Shown here piece by piece: positions 23,107 to 36,644 of a stretch of DNA of 64,000 nucleotides. Position 1 is the stretch's first letter. Each line of letters opens with the position of its first letter. Position numbers and translations under genes: made by a program. The stretch is taken from the NCBI RefSeq assembly GCF_048128805.1, contig NC_136005.1, positions 16,340,260 to 16,404,259 on the forward strand, in the 5' to 3' direction. The notes beneath the pieces were generated by a model. The model made no database searches and had not been told where the DNA came from. It saw nothing but the letters and a program-made list of their open reading frames with translations. The DNA is from Centroberyx gerrardi. Lineage: Eukaryota > Chordata > Actinopteri > Beryciformes > Berycidae.

Positions 23107-26100
23107 CCTCACACACACACACAGACTCACACGCTGGATAAATTTGAGTAGTGCATTGTGAATGTTTATCATAAGATTTACATAAAAAAAATCTTTACAT
23201 ATTCAACACAAATAGTTGTCTTCGATGAGCCTGTGATATTGCAACATGGCTGCAACTGTCTTGTAAATTTAAGGGATATGTTTCAAATAATAACAATAAA
23301 AGAGTCACAAAAATATTTTGTATTAACAGTCACAATCTTGGGGACCATTCAGATTAAAATATTCCAAATAAAACAAAATAGGATTTAGTCTATAGCAAAC
23401 ACATGGAACAACAGTGTGTGTGTCATAGCATCATGTTCTTACGCTCTGTATTACACAAACAGGTCGCTCCTGCCTGAGACTGTAACATTACAGAAATATG
23501 TGAAATGCAAAAAATGACACACTAGGAATATCTGGAAAATGGGAAATACAGAATGCTCTCATCCCACAAATGTTTTGTGGCTCATTTTCTGCTAGCAACT
23601 TTTGCTTCAACTATATAATGACTTTGTACTTCAAAAATCTCTATCTCATCTGAAGTTAGGTTATGAAACGGCAACAAATTCAAATTGAAAAAGCTTGTGG
23701 TTAAAACCCTCATTAATTTTCCCATAGAGAAATGGACTACAGATTCAGGAGACTTATTGGGCAAAAAAGTAGTCATGCTTTTGTGCCCTATACTACCATG
23801 TCATTGCTGCATTATAACTTTACTCTAGTGGCTCAATACAGTCTCACTGATATGATGAAACCTCATCCCCTTTTGCAGCCTGATTACTTTTGACCTCACT
23901 GTGTATTCAGACAGCATGCAGAGGTGAGCGGCTCTGAAAACACTCAGCTGAGTATATAGAAAAGTCATTTTCCTAGCATGACTAGACTGATGCCACTTGG
24001 GATGATGAAGCACCACTCAGTCTCAGGTTGGATTTCCCCCTACTGTGCCTCCTTCTCTGAAAAGACCCAGACCAAGGCGCTTCAAAATATTTATTACACT
24101 TGGAGAAACTGCAGGGCTTCTGTCTGAATGTGGAACTTAATGCATCATCACTTCCTTTTCAAAAGGGAAAAATTAAACTTATCACACTGAATGAGGCTTT
24201 ATTCTTGCATGCTGTTTTATCTCTTCACTGAGAAGCAATCTGCAGCAGTAGCTTGTATTACACATCACAGAGAACATTCTCTTCATAAAATGAATAACAG
24301 TACTAATATATGCTATGTCATATTGCAGTTATACTCTATGCACTAGTCAATTACATTATCATTGATACTCACCAGGAATACTGCAGTCTTCTGCTCATGT
24401 CAGTTTTCACATTTCAAGTTTTTATGGTCATCTGAGATTAACAGGAAAGTTTCAGTTCACACAGAAAGATACGCCATTTATTACCTTTACAGTATGAAAG
24501 GGCACGAGGGCATCCTGATGGCTTTCCATGCATTTCTCAATCAGCAATTAAGTTGGCTGATCAAGATATCTAGAATATTCATCTCAACTGAAACAACATG
24601 GTATATTTACATACAACCATTTAGATAAAATTAAAAGGCACTATTTTGTCAACAAATTAAAGAAAATCAACTTCTGAAATAATATCCTGTCTAAACAATG
24701 TCTAAAAAATGAGAACAGTTGCTCCCGGAATAATCCATCACAGTTGATGGTATGACACAAAGCACTGCTGTCTATTGGTTCACCAAGAGACAACTTTCCA
24801 TCACCTCACTCACTTTCCCACATAGACACACCCTGCTGCATCCTCCATGTTGTTCTCCAAAGACAGGCCAGCGTCTGAAACCGTCACAGCAGGCAGCATC
24901 AAAAGGCTGTGAGATTCTGGGCTTGACCTGCTGCTTTAAAGCTGCTTTTGAATCAGAAGCAACTCATAATTGGGCAATCACAACTGAGGCTTTATTGACT
25001 GCTGAGAGAGTGCCTGCCACTGATAAAAAACCTTTTCAGCAGCACTGCTTTGACCATGTGGCGACTGCAATCTCATCTGCACATTAGCCATGAATTGGCA
25101 ATGCACAGATGGAGAATGTGTCTGTATAAAGTCTTGCGTAGTGTGGAGGGTTCGGAGATTCAGTCAGATTGATGTCTTATTTTTTTGGAGTACAGGCAAA
25201 GATGACGGATGGGTAAGGGATTTCAATGCTCCTCTCGGCCTTTGTATAAAACTATCTGACAGACTCCAATAGTTATATTCCATGTGAGTTGCTCAACATT
25301 GAAACACTCTTCATGTCAGGCCAGAAACAGCAATCATTCCTTCCTGGGAAACACAGCCAGCTGTATGTTCCTAGGCTGTGTTTTGCCTAGTACTTGTCAG
25401 CCACAAATGTGCTCACTGAATCCAAACATTTCACACTGAGCCTCTTCTGCAGGGATTGAAATCAATGAAGCAGGGATCTCAAAACCAACAGTGGCATCTG
25501 GCTGCTTTGTGGTCCTGCAGTGTGTGGTGAGTGACAGCCACGTTTCCATAAAGCCGAGCTGTGCACCCTCGGCACACCCGCTGTCAAAGAAACCTGGTGT
25601 CTCCCTGGTACAGTACAGCCAGTCTCGGACAATGCCTGCAGAACCGCAACACAGAAATGAGCTTAAATCCGAACATCACTGGCTTATTGAAGTATTAAGA
25701 AAGATTTCCTGCTTCTGCAACACACACAGCCCACTGTGATTTCAGCTGTGCTTTATTGTCTGGTGGCATGTGAGCCGCAGCCAACACGGCATGTTTAACA
25801 GAGAGCGGATCCTGTAGAAGTAATCACGACTCAGATTTGTGTGCTGTAATTGAAATGAAGGAACCAGCAGAGCGAGCGGCAGATTCGCGCAGATAAAACA
25901 TCTGCCACAGATGGAACGCGCGAGTCACAATGCCAGTAGTCTTCAAAGCAAAAAAAAAAAACGTGAAAAACACCCATGCAGATAAGGGAGCCAGCCAGTT
26001 GATAGGTGTAACAGTTGGTTGTTCAGCAACATGTGCCATCATTTTATCAGCAAATGCCATATTAGAATATTGAAAGGGGATATTTCCACATTCTGGAACA

Positions 26101-26578
26101 AAGAACACCAGGTCAGGGATTTGAAACACCTTTATGTCCGTCTTCTGCCAAGATTCATATAGGCTTGTAGGTGTATTAAATCTGTCTTCTTGAGCAGGCA
26201 TGGAAACTATTACAACATCCTTCTGACCTTTTCCCTTCTTATTTTCAGGATATTCTGTTGTGATAATGTCATCTTTCAGCTCACAGAGAAGCAGATTTTT
26301 CAGGTTCTGGTTTTGACGCGCTGTATAGGTTTGCCATCATCGAAGCCATTCCAGTCTTCCATCTCCGATTCTTAGGCGTCCATAGTACAACGGCACAACA
26401 TCACGGGGGATATTTATCTCTAGGAGCTGTAAGAAGAGAAACATATATCACAATAAATTCAAGGAAAACACACACAAGATTGAAATTTCGATCAAAGGGG
26501 TAAATCATTTCTTTCATCCTTGGCCAAACCCTGTTTACAAAGAAGCAACTTCTTCCATAAACAACTCACACGGACCCT

Positions 26579-29500
26579 TCAGTTGACTTCACTGTCTGAA
26601 GACTCCAAGGATCCATAAAGTTCTGACATTGCATCTTCTTTAACCAACACAAACTTCTCTCCGTCTTGCGTCACAACAAACTTTTCAACGTCTTCACACA
26701 GCGTGAGAGAAGAAGATTCCTCTATCTCTTCTTTCATCTCGTCTGGTAAATGTAGTGCCTGAGGTGAAAAATTGTGAAAAAAAAAAAAATGTTTTGAAGT
26801 TTTGAAGAGCAAGTGGATGAAACTGTAAACCTCCCTCCAAATCCTTTCACTTCTTTCTCTCAAAGGTATGACAAGCCCACAGATCTACTGACCTGTTCAG
26901 TAAATCCATGTGTGTGTGATATGCTGGCAGAGGGAGAGACATCAGGCTCTTCTTTAACTGTAACACACTGTATTTCTCCAAATGCCTGGTGGCTGTCTTG
27001 TATCAGAAATTCTTCCGTCTCCACCTTCACTTGCAATTCCCCGTGCAGCGACTGATAATCCTAGAAAGTACCAAAGTTCATAAGGTTAAGGCAGTCTGAG
27101 CTGATATCCGATCAAAACACCTCGAAGTATAAACAAGGGTAAATTTAAGTATTTTTAATTAAGTAAATTTGCTACATACACAGATAAATGACTATGTAAT
27201 AAATACATTAAGAGAAACATCAGACTTGGTGGCCATGATGAAATCAAACCTGATCAAACTCCAAGCAATCTGCCATTTCATATCCTCCAGCGGTCTCTGC
27301 CAGCTTGTCGCAGGAGATCTGCACACGATCTATTAACACACATAAAACAATATGTGCAACAAATGTTGGCTGTCTTGGCAATTAGCAAGCAAAAGTATGA
27401 ACCACAAAAACAGCATCCTGCAGGAATGAAATTAAGAGATTAACTTCTCCTACACAGAAAGAGAAGTGACAGAAGACAGCCTTAAAATTAAATTAAGGAC
27501 ACAGTTATGAAGCAGACCTTATATAAGTGTCTTTACTCCAGTGAGCACAAGGTTTAGTTCTATGTGGCTCACTGAATACACCCACAGAAGTTACCAGACT
27601 GATATCTTGTAACTCCATTTACATATGAAGCTTAATTAATAGGTTCCACATAGAGTTTTTTTTTTTTAAAGAGTACGGAGGAACAGGAGAGAAAGTTGTC
27701 GTGTGACTCAACCCCAGACCAGCAGGGCTGTGTAAGGATCCAGACTGAGATAAGGGTCCTCACCACCACACCACCGCTGGTATAAAAAGCACAGTATAAA
27801 AAGAGCCACCCACCCATTGTCAGTGTTTTGCAGCAGGCAACAAATGGAAAATTAGGCTGCTAAAAGTGTCATTTCAGAACAAGGAACAATTCCTAATTTG
27901 AATGCATTATGTAAAAGACCAGACTCAAACTGAAGTCTCCACAGGGGAGCCCACCCTCGCAGAGAACATAATCAACACTCACCCCACCACGACCTCTGAC
28001 ACACATAGCACAATTGTAGTTGATTTTCTGGAAGAGCTTAATTGGCTTAATGATATACAGCACATTTGTTTTTACCTTTGAAGTTTCTGTTTTCTAGTTT
28101 CTTGCTTCTCTTGTGTTGCCCACACCCTGCCTGGCCATCAGAGGTGAAATACTGGTCGCCCATATTAAGAGAAGGTATCCAGTCAGGATTTGAGACATCG
28201 TATAATGTGGCAGGGGCACCTGAAAAATTTAACAGATCGAGTTAACACCAGTGTTTCCTACACAAACTTTGAGATATCTGTGGCACTCCAACACAATATC
28301 AGACAGACCCGCCACAAACAGATTTCCCAGACTGGCAAAATAACAAAATCAACATTACCTTTTCAGTTACAACAGTCTTTTTCCATTGCACTGTGTTTAC
28401 ACTGTATTATGCACCTCAGCCTAGCCCAAAGTAAGCCAAGAACCTGTTGGAAACACACAGCAATCTCTACTTGCTGCTTGCATTATCACTGTAGGGAGTC
28501 TTTTTTAAACAGAACTCCTTGCAGTGTCTTTGATATGCCAGTAACTGTTTCAGCTGCTCATTCTTTTAAATGGGTTTGTGTTTATTTACTGTTATCAGCA
28601 ACACTTTCCAACTACTATTGGATCATAAATTCAATTAATCTAAGCCCAGCAAGACATGAAAAAATGAAAATACAATCCTTCCACAACCACCTGAAAATAT
28701 TCTGATTAGTGATAGCTACCTATCTTTAGATAGTGGTCATATGAAATAAGATAAAATAAGATTAGATAGCACTTTATTAATCCCCTTGAGGAAATTCAGG
28801 ATTGGGTTATTCTTTTGCACCTTGCCTGCAGCATCGAGCTCAAGTCCTGGGACCAGTGCAAATCTCCAAGGAGTTACTGAATGGCAGATGGGCTGATTAC
28901 TTAATGCATAGGTAAATTGCTAGTAGGGGTGGGCCGACTGATTGGACAAAACAAGTTATCCGGTTTCACCGAGTACGATTGCCATCTGAGCGTTTTGGGC
29001 TTCCATTCTAGAAAACTAGAGTAGCCAGGGGCAACATGAATTCTTATGAGGAGCTTCCCTTAGGGATTTATAGACCAACGAAGTGTTGTCGTCATTTCGG
29101 GGATGCCGGATCATTCCTCGTTCCTTTTATTAACAATTAAATAAATCCATATTAAATCCAAAGATCTTATCCAAAATAGTCAGTGTTGGTGTCGGATGTG
29201 GCAATGGACCCGGAATCCCTTATTTGGGCAGAAAATTTACGTGCTTCGGTGGTCTATTAACGACAACTATATGTCAGCGGCACCAAAGACAATGAAGGTT
29301 TGGAGGTTTTGGATTTTGAAACACTAAACAATACTTAAATACTTAAAACTAATTGGCTCATTAAATTTTTACAGAACCAAGATTGCACCTGGAATACCTT
29401 TTCTAAGCACCTGTGGATAAGATGCCAATTAAATTGTCCAGATTTTATAAGCAAGCACTAATAGTATGGACATGAGCTTATAAACACAATTTCTCTCTAC

Positions 29501-31154
29501 ATAGATTTTTGATGAAGATATTCAATTTAAACACAATACATTGTTCATCCAGAAATGGTCCTTTGGTTAGACAACTTTTGAATGAAAGTGGCTTATTACA
29601 TATAATTTCTACATACATTTAAGATTACTATTAGGCTACATCAAAGGAATAATCCATAGTATTCGACACCATTCCAAAAGTCGCTCTGCTCTGCAGGTGT
29701 TCAACTCTCTGGATGTAACAACACACTTGAAGGAGCAGAGGGAATATAATATATTGGTAATGTGAATGTGTTAAGGGATAGATGTAGCAATAAGCAAATT
29801 AGAAATATTATTACAGAAAATTATTTTACTCCAGCTAGATTTTTCTGGTCATATATTTTGGCGATCTGAACTGGAGTAGGCATGGAGGATTTCAGACCTT
29901 ATTAACTATTGAGTTAATAAGGTGAAAGAGGTTTCATTTAAAAAAAACTGTATAGAAACTGTATATATAAACTATATAGAATATATCCTGTGGAACATGT
30001 TCTAAAGGGTTTAAACTGAGTATTTACTAGTCGTGTGACTTTTGTGCATTGAACAAAGAAACAATATTTCATTTGTTTTATCATTGTGTTTACACTAAAG
30101 TCTGTCCAAAAAAACTGGCAAAGTGATTGCTCTGTGTGGAAATGATGTGATTTATTTTGACGATAATGTAATGGAGAAGGATGTTTAACTCACTTGTTTA
30201 TAATTCTTGGTAAATCTCATATCCACAAAAAGAAATTAACTAACTCAAAACCTAATTTTACCCACTGGTGAAATTAAGCATAATAGCACTACTTTAGATA
30301 AGGAACAAAAAAAGCTATAAGATAGTTGAATAATTCCCTGGCACTTTCCTCTTTTTGTTGTATTTTTTATTTGTAAATGTGTTTTGTTTTGTTAATGTGT
30401 CCTATTAATGTGTTCAATAAAAAAAAAACAAAAAAAAAACAGTGAGATCAGCTGAGTGAACGTCACGTGATCAAAACGTCGTATGGCATACGGAAGTGCT
30501 AACATTAGCCACTTAGCTTAGCAGCTAACTTCAAACAACTGCTTATTCAGGATAAGATTACCTGCCGGCTTGTCAAACCACTTGCTAGGGTCTGAATAAA
30601 GCTGAGCAAGAACACGGAGTGGTTACAGGTTTAGGTCAAAGGTAGAAAAGGTTAAGTTTTTTATGCACAGTGATGGGCTGGGATTAGCGTTAGCCAAAAT
30701 GTTAGCAATACGTTCGTTTGGATCGAATGTGGGGATCGAACTCGGGTACCTGTTCCATCACGAGCTCGCTCTCATTAGCTAAACCTAATAAACACCTACA
30801 TTGATGAGCCTAGGTGTTAATATTACGCTACCACCACTGGTAATACTACTCAGATGAACGCATTTGAGTTCGCCTACTGACTAACTTCATTATTGGCTTT
30901 ACAACACGTCACTCACCCTTGATGAAATGATCGGAGCAGATACGGTATTGATCATATTGATAGTGGTAGTTGCTCTGCTTCAGGTTCAGGTTCTTCCTTC
31001 TCAGCGCTTGCAGCCACCCTGCTCGTCGTTTGATGGTCAACAGACGCGTCTTCTCGCCTTGGTGGCTCACTATGCTCGGTATTCTGTAAAATGATTTCTT
31101 AAGCCCTTTCCCAGAACGGTTTGAGCACCCTACCACCGCGCAAAAATTAGGCAT
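26579..31154 (-). CDS. THAP-domain protein, 5 exons, 269 aa
   Basis: Exons in coding order: 31154-30917, 28219-28076, 27329-27250, 27060-26893, 26758-26579; GT/AG joins keep the frame and give 269 residues. The N-terminus is a THAP zinc-dependent DNA-binding domain of C2CH type: Cys5, Cys10, Cys73 and His76 (CSDHF), with Pro26 and Trp47 at their conserved places, followed in exon 2 by GAPATLYDVSNPDWIPSLN, the usual end of the domain in fish THAP proteins. The rest is acidic and low in structure (DEMKEEIEESSS; ends SSDSEVN), without a transposase domain. It is probably a nuclear DNA-binding regulator; targets unknown. A YY1-type site sits about 60 bases upstream of the start. Intron 1 has collected LINE fragments. 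No orthology to a named THAP gene can be assigned. Confidence 0.82.
28230..28345. repeat. Dispersed fish repeat fragment
   Basis: ACCAGTGTTTCCTACACAAA and GACCCGCCACAAACAGATTT resemble a widespread teleost repeat with CAGTGTTTCCCATACA and CCGCCACAAA motifs. It lies in intron 1 of the THAP gene, just upstream of its exon 2, and underlies part of a long spurious plus-strand frame at 28190-28705. Confidence 0.5.
28738..28900 (-). mobile_element. 3' tail of a non-LTR retroelement
   Basis: On the minus strand it ends CCTGAATTTCCTCAAGGGGA, TTAATAAAGTGCTATCT, then A/T-rich TATC-like units: the same tail type as at 19985-20038, in opposite orientation. The 5' extent is unclear. Confidence 0.6.
29270..30442 (+). 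mobile_element. 5'-truncated, decayed L1-clade LINE
   Basis: Conceptual plus-strand translation, broken by many stops and frame changes, gives phrases typical of the C-terminal part of ORF2 in fish L1/Tx1-like LINEs: WRFWILKH followed by LKLIG, then MPIKLSRFYKQALIVWT, AYKHNFSLHRF, then FHLFYHCVYT and LGKSHIHKKKLTNSKP near the end. The element closes with TGTTCAATAAAAAAAAAAC and more A. It lies in intron 1 of the THAP gene, antisense to it. Confidence 0.75.
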
Positions 31155-31996
31155 TTTTGCCGCTAGATCCTCTACCTCTACTGTACCTTTTCATTGTTTT
31201 GTTGTCACTCTTCCAACATGGCGGTGCGCCCCCGTAACTATTGGCAACCACTGTCCAAACAGTCCGTGACAGGTCATCACGAGGGAGACACCGCTACGGA
31301 AAGCAACACACAAGTTGTACACACAGAATGTGCACTGCAATCTGCAATATCAATAAATGACCACACTTGGCATCTTGAATTCATCACTTTTTATGTTGAT
31401 GCAAGAGCATTTACATTGGTGTGAGACATTTAAATAAAATGAACTATACTGTCAACACATTGTCATACGAATAAAAATAAATACATTTATAAATACATAC
31501 AATAATGTCAACTAACAAACTGCCTTTACAAAATCACAACTCGTTCATTTAAGCTGCCATTCTGTCCAACCTCTGCAAACACTGTAGGAATCTCAGGAAT
31601 CGTAGGTGCATCATGATAGGACATGCATACTGTACAAATGTGCTATAAGATCTTCCTTATTAAAAGTAAATAGAACTTGATGTAGGCTAAGTTAATACTG
31701 ATTTCACAGAATATAAAACATTATGCCACAATATCTTATTCTAAGATGTAATCCTATGAGCAACACACAATTGTCATGTTTTCATATGTATTATCTCTTT
31801 GTTCTATTAGTAAACTTAATCAACTCTAAACTCTAAATACTTTGTTTTCTACAGAAATTGCATAAATAAGGAGAGAGACTTCTCCACAAAAAAAAAAGAA
31901 AGAAAATCTGAGTCAGTGCTTTGGGGAAGACATGGCTGTCAACATCCAGTGTGAAAGTGCCTCAGTTTCCAAACCGACCAACAAGGGCCTATGGAG
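31155..31996. other. Gap between THAP promoter and tgm1 3' end
   Basis: The first 100 bases hold the THAP promoter. The rest is AT-rich and should include the tgm1 3' UTR (antisense to this strand). No other gene is visible. Confidence 0.5.
31214..31224 (+). promoter_or_regulatory. YY1-type site upstream of the THAP gene
   Basis: CAACATGGCGG matches the well-known YY1 consensus around an ATGGCGG core, 60 bases upstream of the THAP start codon, in a CpG-rich patch. YY1 sites near the transcription start are common in TATA-less promoters. Confidence 0.55.
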
Positions 31997-32791
31997 TCAC
32001 TGTGCTTTTTCCTGCACCATGATGTCGGTTACGCCATGAACCTGTGTGATCTGCTTGCAGTCCAGTGAAGCCAGTAATTTCCTTGGTCCAGGCAGGGTGG
32101 GGACGAAGTGCTCAGTCAGAGTCTTGGAGGCACGGCTGCCAATATCGCTGAGGGTGGGATAGGAAATGACAGTGACAATCACAACGTGATACGGTGTGTG
32201 TGTGGGAGAGAAAGATAGACAAGGTAGATGGGGAAAAAATGGCAAGGAAAGTGAGCAAGATAGAGATTTTTCTCCTTACCCGAAAGCAATCTTTCGAGCA
32301 CTCAGCAGGCCTAGTCCTTCCACGTGGATTATCACTCCTTTCAGCACCCGTGGGAGCGGATTGGTAAAGGAGATCTCTGCTGCCATCTTTGCCCCTACCA
32401 TGGCCTCCCCGATTGGCTGCGTGGGAGGGAAACAAAAGAAACAAAGTAGGAAAACGTCAGAACTGGAATAGCCTTTTACCATAATCTCTCCAGTAATATT
32501 TTCATTTTGGCTCACCTTTATGATGAGGTCTGGAGTCCTGAGTCGGAAGCTGAACTGCATGGCCAGGACCTGCTGTGTTTCAGTGACCCGTCCCGACAGC
32601 GTCAGCATCAGAGCGGCCTGGTCCACTAGCTGGTCCTGGTAGTCTTTGTACTCGAGGGTCCACTCCAAAGACTTCACTGTAGACAGGGGATGACAACCAA
32701 AGTAAGATAAGGGTGAGAGTTCTGGTCTGTGATTTCATGATAATGTACTGTATGTTTCTTCTTCCTACAGGTGATTCCTCCTTGTTACTAC

Positions 32792-32835
<44 letters not shown>

Positions 32836-35800
32836 AAAATGCCAGATGGAGAAAACAAGTGTATCCACTCTTATATTAGATTGTGTTCAATATTGAATCT
32901 TGATGTCTTTTTGTGATGTTTTGTGAATTGAGTCGTGGTTGATTAAAATGTTCTTGGTCATCTTCAGTGTCAACTTATCTTACAATATCTGCTGAGGATA
33001 TGTACTGATTTATGAATTTACAGGTTGCGTGATCTAGGCTATTTAACACATTTAACACACACACACACACATTATAGTCTATTGTGTAGTGCGAACTTGA
33101 AGCTAGATACAAAACACACAGTTCATTGTTAATGTCTGTAAATTGTAAATACTCCTGATTATTAAAGAAACAGAGTCTCCACTTCCCTTCTGTTCATTGG
33201 TAGTTGTATGGTGAGAGAAAAGCCTGTGCACACTGCTACAGTAATGAAACACTTGATGTTGTCACTAGTAAGATGTGATTAAAAAACAGCCCTGGGCCAG
33301 TTAATCTTTGCGTCATCACTGGCAAGAAATAAAGTATTTTCTTACTGCTGTTAATGTACTTGCAGAAAACCCACTCTCACTGAGCAGGAGCTCCACTCAC
33401 CCTCACTGGGCAGCAGTTCCACCTCTGTTGTGTCCTTTCTGACCGTGGCCTTGTGCACACCGGTGTAGTACATGACTGCCACCTGGCTGTGGAGGAGGAT
33501 TTTGCGATGCTGCGTACTGCTGTTTCGCAACACAATAGTCAGCTCTGCATCGCCTCCCATGCGAGGACCTTCGCCATCCAAGGTCACATCGACAGAGACG
33601 TCCTCTGCTGTGGGAGAGGAGTAGGTTTCTGGCTTGGAGCCGTAGCGAGAGGCTGTTTCCACAGCAATGCGCTCCTCCTCTGTGCCTGAGAATAACAAAA
33701 ATATAGAGCTTAATCAATAAGCAACATCAATACCTGTAATCCAATGCCTGTAATTTTCCCCAAATTGTATTTTAGTGTCAATGCTTTATTCGATGATACC
33801 TTCAGGGTATTTGTAAAGGTGTGTGATATCATCGCGCTCATCAGAGCCAACAGCCTTGGTGCTGATGAAGTGGCCCACAGCCTTTTTCTCACTGTGAATT
33901 TGACTGAAGGTCCCATCTAGGTTCCTCTGCCAGTAGATTTTATCACTGTTCACCTACAGGTGCACACAGAAAAAGAGAGAGAGAGAGGTTAGCTAATGAG
34001 ACTGCAAATGTCTGTGTTGTAATGGTGTGAAGACAATATTTTCCACAAATGTTTCAAAAGGCTAGGAGAGAATTTGAGTTAAGAAATGTCTATGAGGAGA
34101 GAGTAAGGGGAATTGTGTGATACACCAACCTCAGCAAAGACGAAGGGAGTGTCATGTTTGAGGTACACCTGCCCGTTGCGGACAGCAGCGACCGAGGCGG
34201 GGCCGCAGCGGAAGGTGCCCTGGCTGGTCTCCTGAGGCGTGGCGTCAACAGCCTGCCAGCCTCCCATGCCTGGAGGCAAGTCCAGACGGGCCATCCAGCA
34301 GTCGTTCCACACATGGAAGTTCCTAGAGGAGAAGAGGTGAACGTCAGGTTTCGTAAACTAGAGAGTGATGCGGATTACAGGTAAAAGTGTGTTATGAGTG
34401 AAACAGCATGACAAAGAGTGACAGAACGCACCAGACAGAGTCGGCGTTGAGGTGATCTAAAGGCTCCAGGTTCTCATCAAAGTACACATCTGTCGTCAAA
34501 GAGACGTCCGTGTCGTGGGCGGAGTTGAAATTGGTGACGCTACGACTGGGAATGCCCAAACACCGTAACACTGCAGAGAAGATGGAGATGTGAAGGGTCA
34601 GAGATCAGTGTGTGGCACTCACACACACTGTCACATACACACACAAACATAACGTCACATGAACACACATAGTTGAAAAACAGCTAACCTGTATTGGTAA
34701 CACCGGAAAAGACCCAGCACTGGCCATATTTGACAGGAGTGCCTCCGCTCTTATGGTAGTTCTTCAGAATTTCCACACTGCCGCTCCAAACTGTTGGAGA
34801 ATTTCCATCTGAATAGTTTCCAGACCAGTTCCCCTCCACGACGCCGCGGTCATCAGGGGAGTTGATCTGGATGAGGAAAGTGGAGGAGTTGCTATATATT
34901 GGCATCACATGAACAGAAATATGAGGATAGCTCTGGTGTTAAATGTTTTTAACAGTTGCAATCCATGTGTTTCTGTGCGTGCAGCTGGTGTAGTCTCACC
35001 ATGGCTGAGACGACTCGCACCACATTAACAGGTTCTCCCCATCCAGATGGAGGTGTCCCACTCTTTTCCAGGACGTACAGGCAAGCGGCAAGAACCCCCT
35101 CATCAAACTAATGCCAAAACAGAGAAAAGAGAAGGAGAGTGGGGAGAGAGAATCAGTTGGCTCTACTCAATTCATTCACCATTCATCATCAAACACGGAT
35201 GTGGGGAGACCACACAGTCAACTCACCTGTCCATAGTTCCATGTCCGAACTCCTATTTGTTTCTCTGTGCCATAGTAGAGTCTGCCGACGTCGTTCATAA
35301 CATACTCCTTCCTCTCATCCATCTCATCCATCCTCTCTTCAGCATCCATGAAAACTGTGTCATCTGATAGAAGGAGTGAGAACATATTTTTCTCTAAAAT
35401 GGGAAATAACTCCAACATGAGATCGGTTTCAACAGTGGGTAGGCTGGACTATTTCTCTCTGAGCTTCTATAGTAGGGTCTATGGTATACTGTATATTAGC
35501 TGGCAAGGTTCAGCTTTTGTTTTCTCATATTCTTGCTCACAGTTCTGTGTGTCAGAAGCAACAATAGCACACTACTGGCTGACACCTGTATTTATAATCT
35601 CAGTGAATGGGTTATTATGGCATAACGCCGTATCCTCAAAAAAGAGGGGCCACTGAGTGAAATACGCAAGAGAAATTGTTCTGAATTTATGTCAGTCAAC
35701 CTTTTAACCATGCAAGCAGGAGTGTGGATGGATGGCTGTCAATCTTGACAATGCTGTGTTTTCCCAATTCTTATATTCTTGTTGCAATTCACTAGAAGGC

Positions 35801-36611
35801 ACTCCATGATTCAACTGGTCGATAGCGAACCCCAGCCTATGTCCTCAATTTTATCATGCTTACATATCAACCTTGTATGTGACTTGCATGGTTAGGTTCG
35901 GTTGCACTGAACCACTCAGAGATCCAGTTCAAACAGCCACAGATCTATTTCTTGTGTAAATGTATGTGTGTGAGGGAAGGGCTCTATTAATCTCATGTAA
36001 AAATTTAACTTTTTTATCCCATATTTACCTTCACACCAGGGGTTGAACAGCATGTAGATGTCATTGGTTGGGTCGTGTGTGGAGGTGGCCTCGCCTTTTG
36101 GGCAACGTGTTGCCACAGTGAGTTGGTATCGGCCAATGACGGCTGTAGGTAGAGAGTTGACGGACAGCTTTATCCTGTTGCCATCCTGTTTCACAATCGC
36201 AGCTTCCCAGCGATCGTCCTCCAAGTGTTCCACCAGAGGAATGATAACATGGGTTCCCTTTGACACTGTTGGCAGGGCCCCTAGGGAGACACACACCACA
36301 GGGATGTTAAGTATGAGGACAGAGGCAAATGCACTATCAGTTTGACCGATTTCAGATGTAATAAGGAATATAGGAATATAATGTAGTGCATTAAAGGCAT
36401 ACAATGTTGCTGACGTTGTGGAAAACCATGCCCCAACAGAAGCCCCCAGTTTTTTTTCCAACTTCAGAAACACCATCTTCCCTCAGTTTGTACTAAGCCA
36501 CACCTGCATTCCTACCTTGTGGGGTGTGTTTGAGTAAACAGAGGCAAAATAGAAACAGCCCCGGATGCTCACTCTCGCTCCGTCACATGCAAACGCGCTT
36601 ACACACACACT

Positions 36612-36644
<33 letters not shown>

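Larger units (their letters stand above)
8711..26578. other. About 18 kb with no supported gene, rich in old repeats
   Basis: Both strands were read for exon-like frames flanked by splice sites and for known domains; none was convincing. The open frames here are short, lack recognisable domains, and several fall in repeats. The interval holds the individually listed repeats between 9.4 and 23.1 kb, and plain AT-rich sequence elsewhere (notably 9.5-13.5, 14.0-15.3, 20.7-22.0 and 23.1-26.5 kb). Regulatory elements or noncoding RNAs could be present and would not be seen by this reading. Confidence 0.55.

Noticed and set aside
24752-25087. Plus-strand frame of 111 codons
   Set aside because: No motif or domain, and no supporting splice or neighbouring exons.
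28190-28705. 171-codon plus-strand frame, the longest in the gap region
   Set aside because: It overlaps a THAP exon on the other strand and a dispersed fish repeat, and shows no domain.
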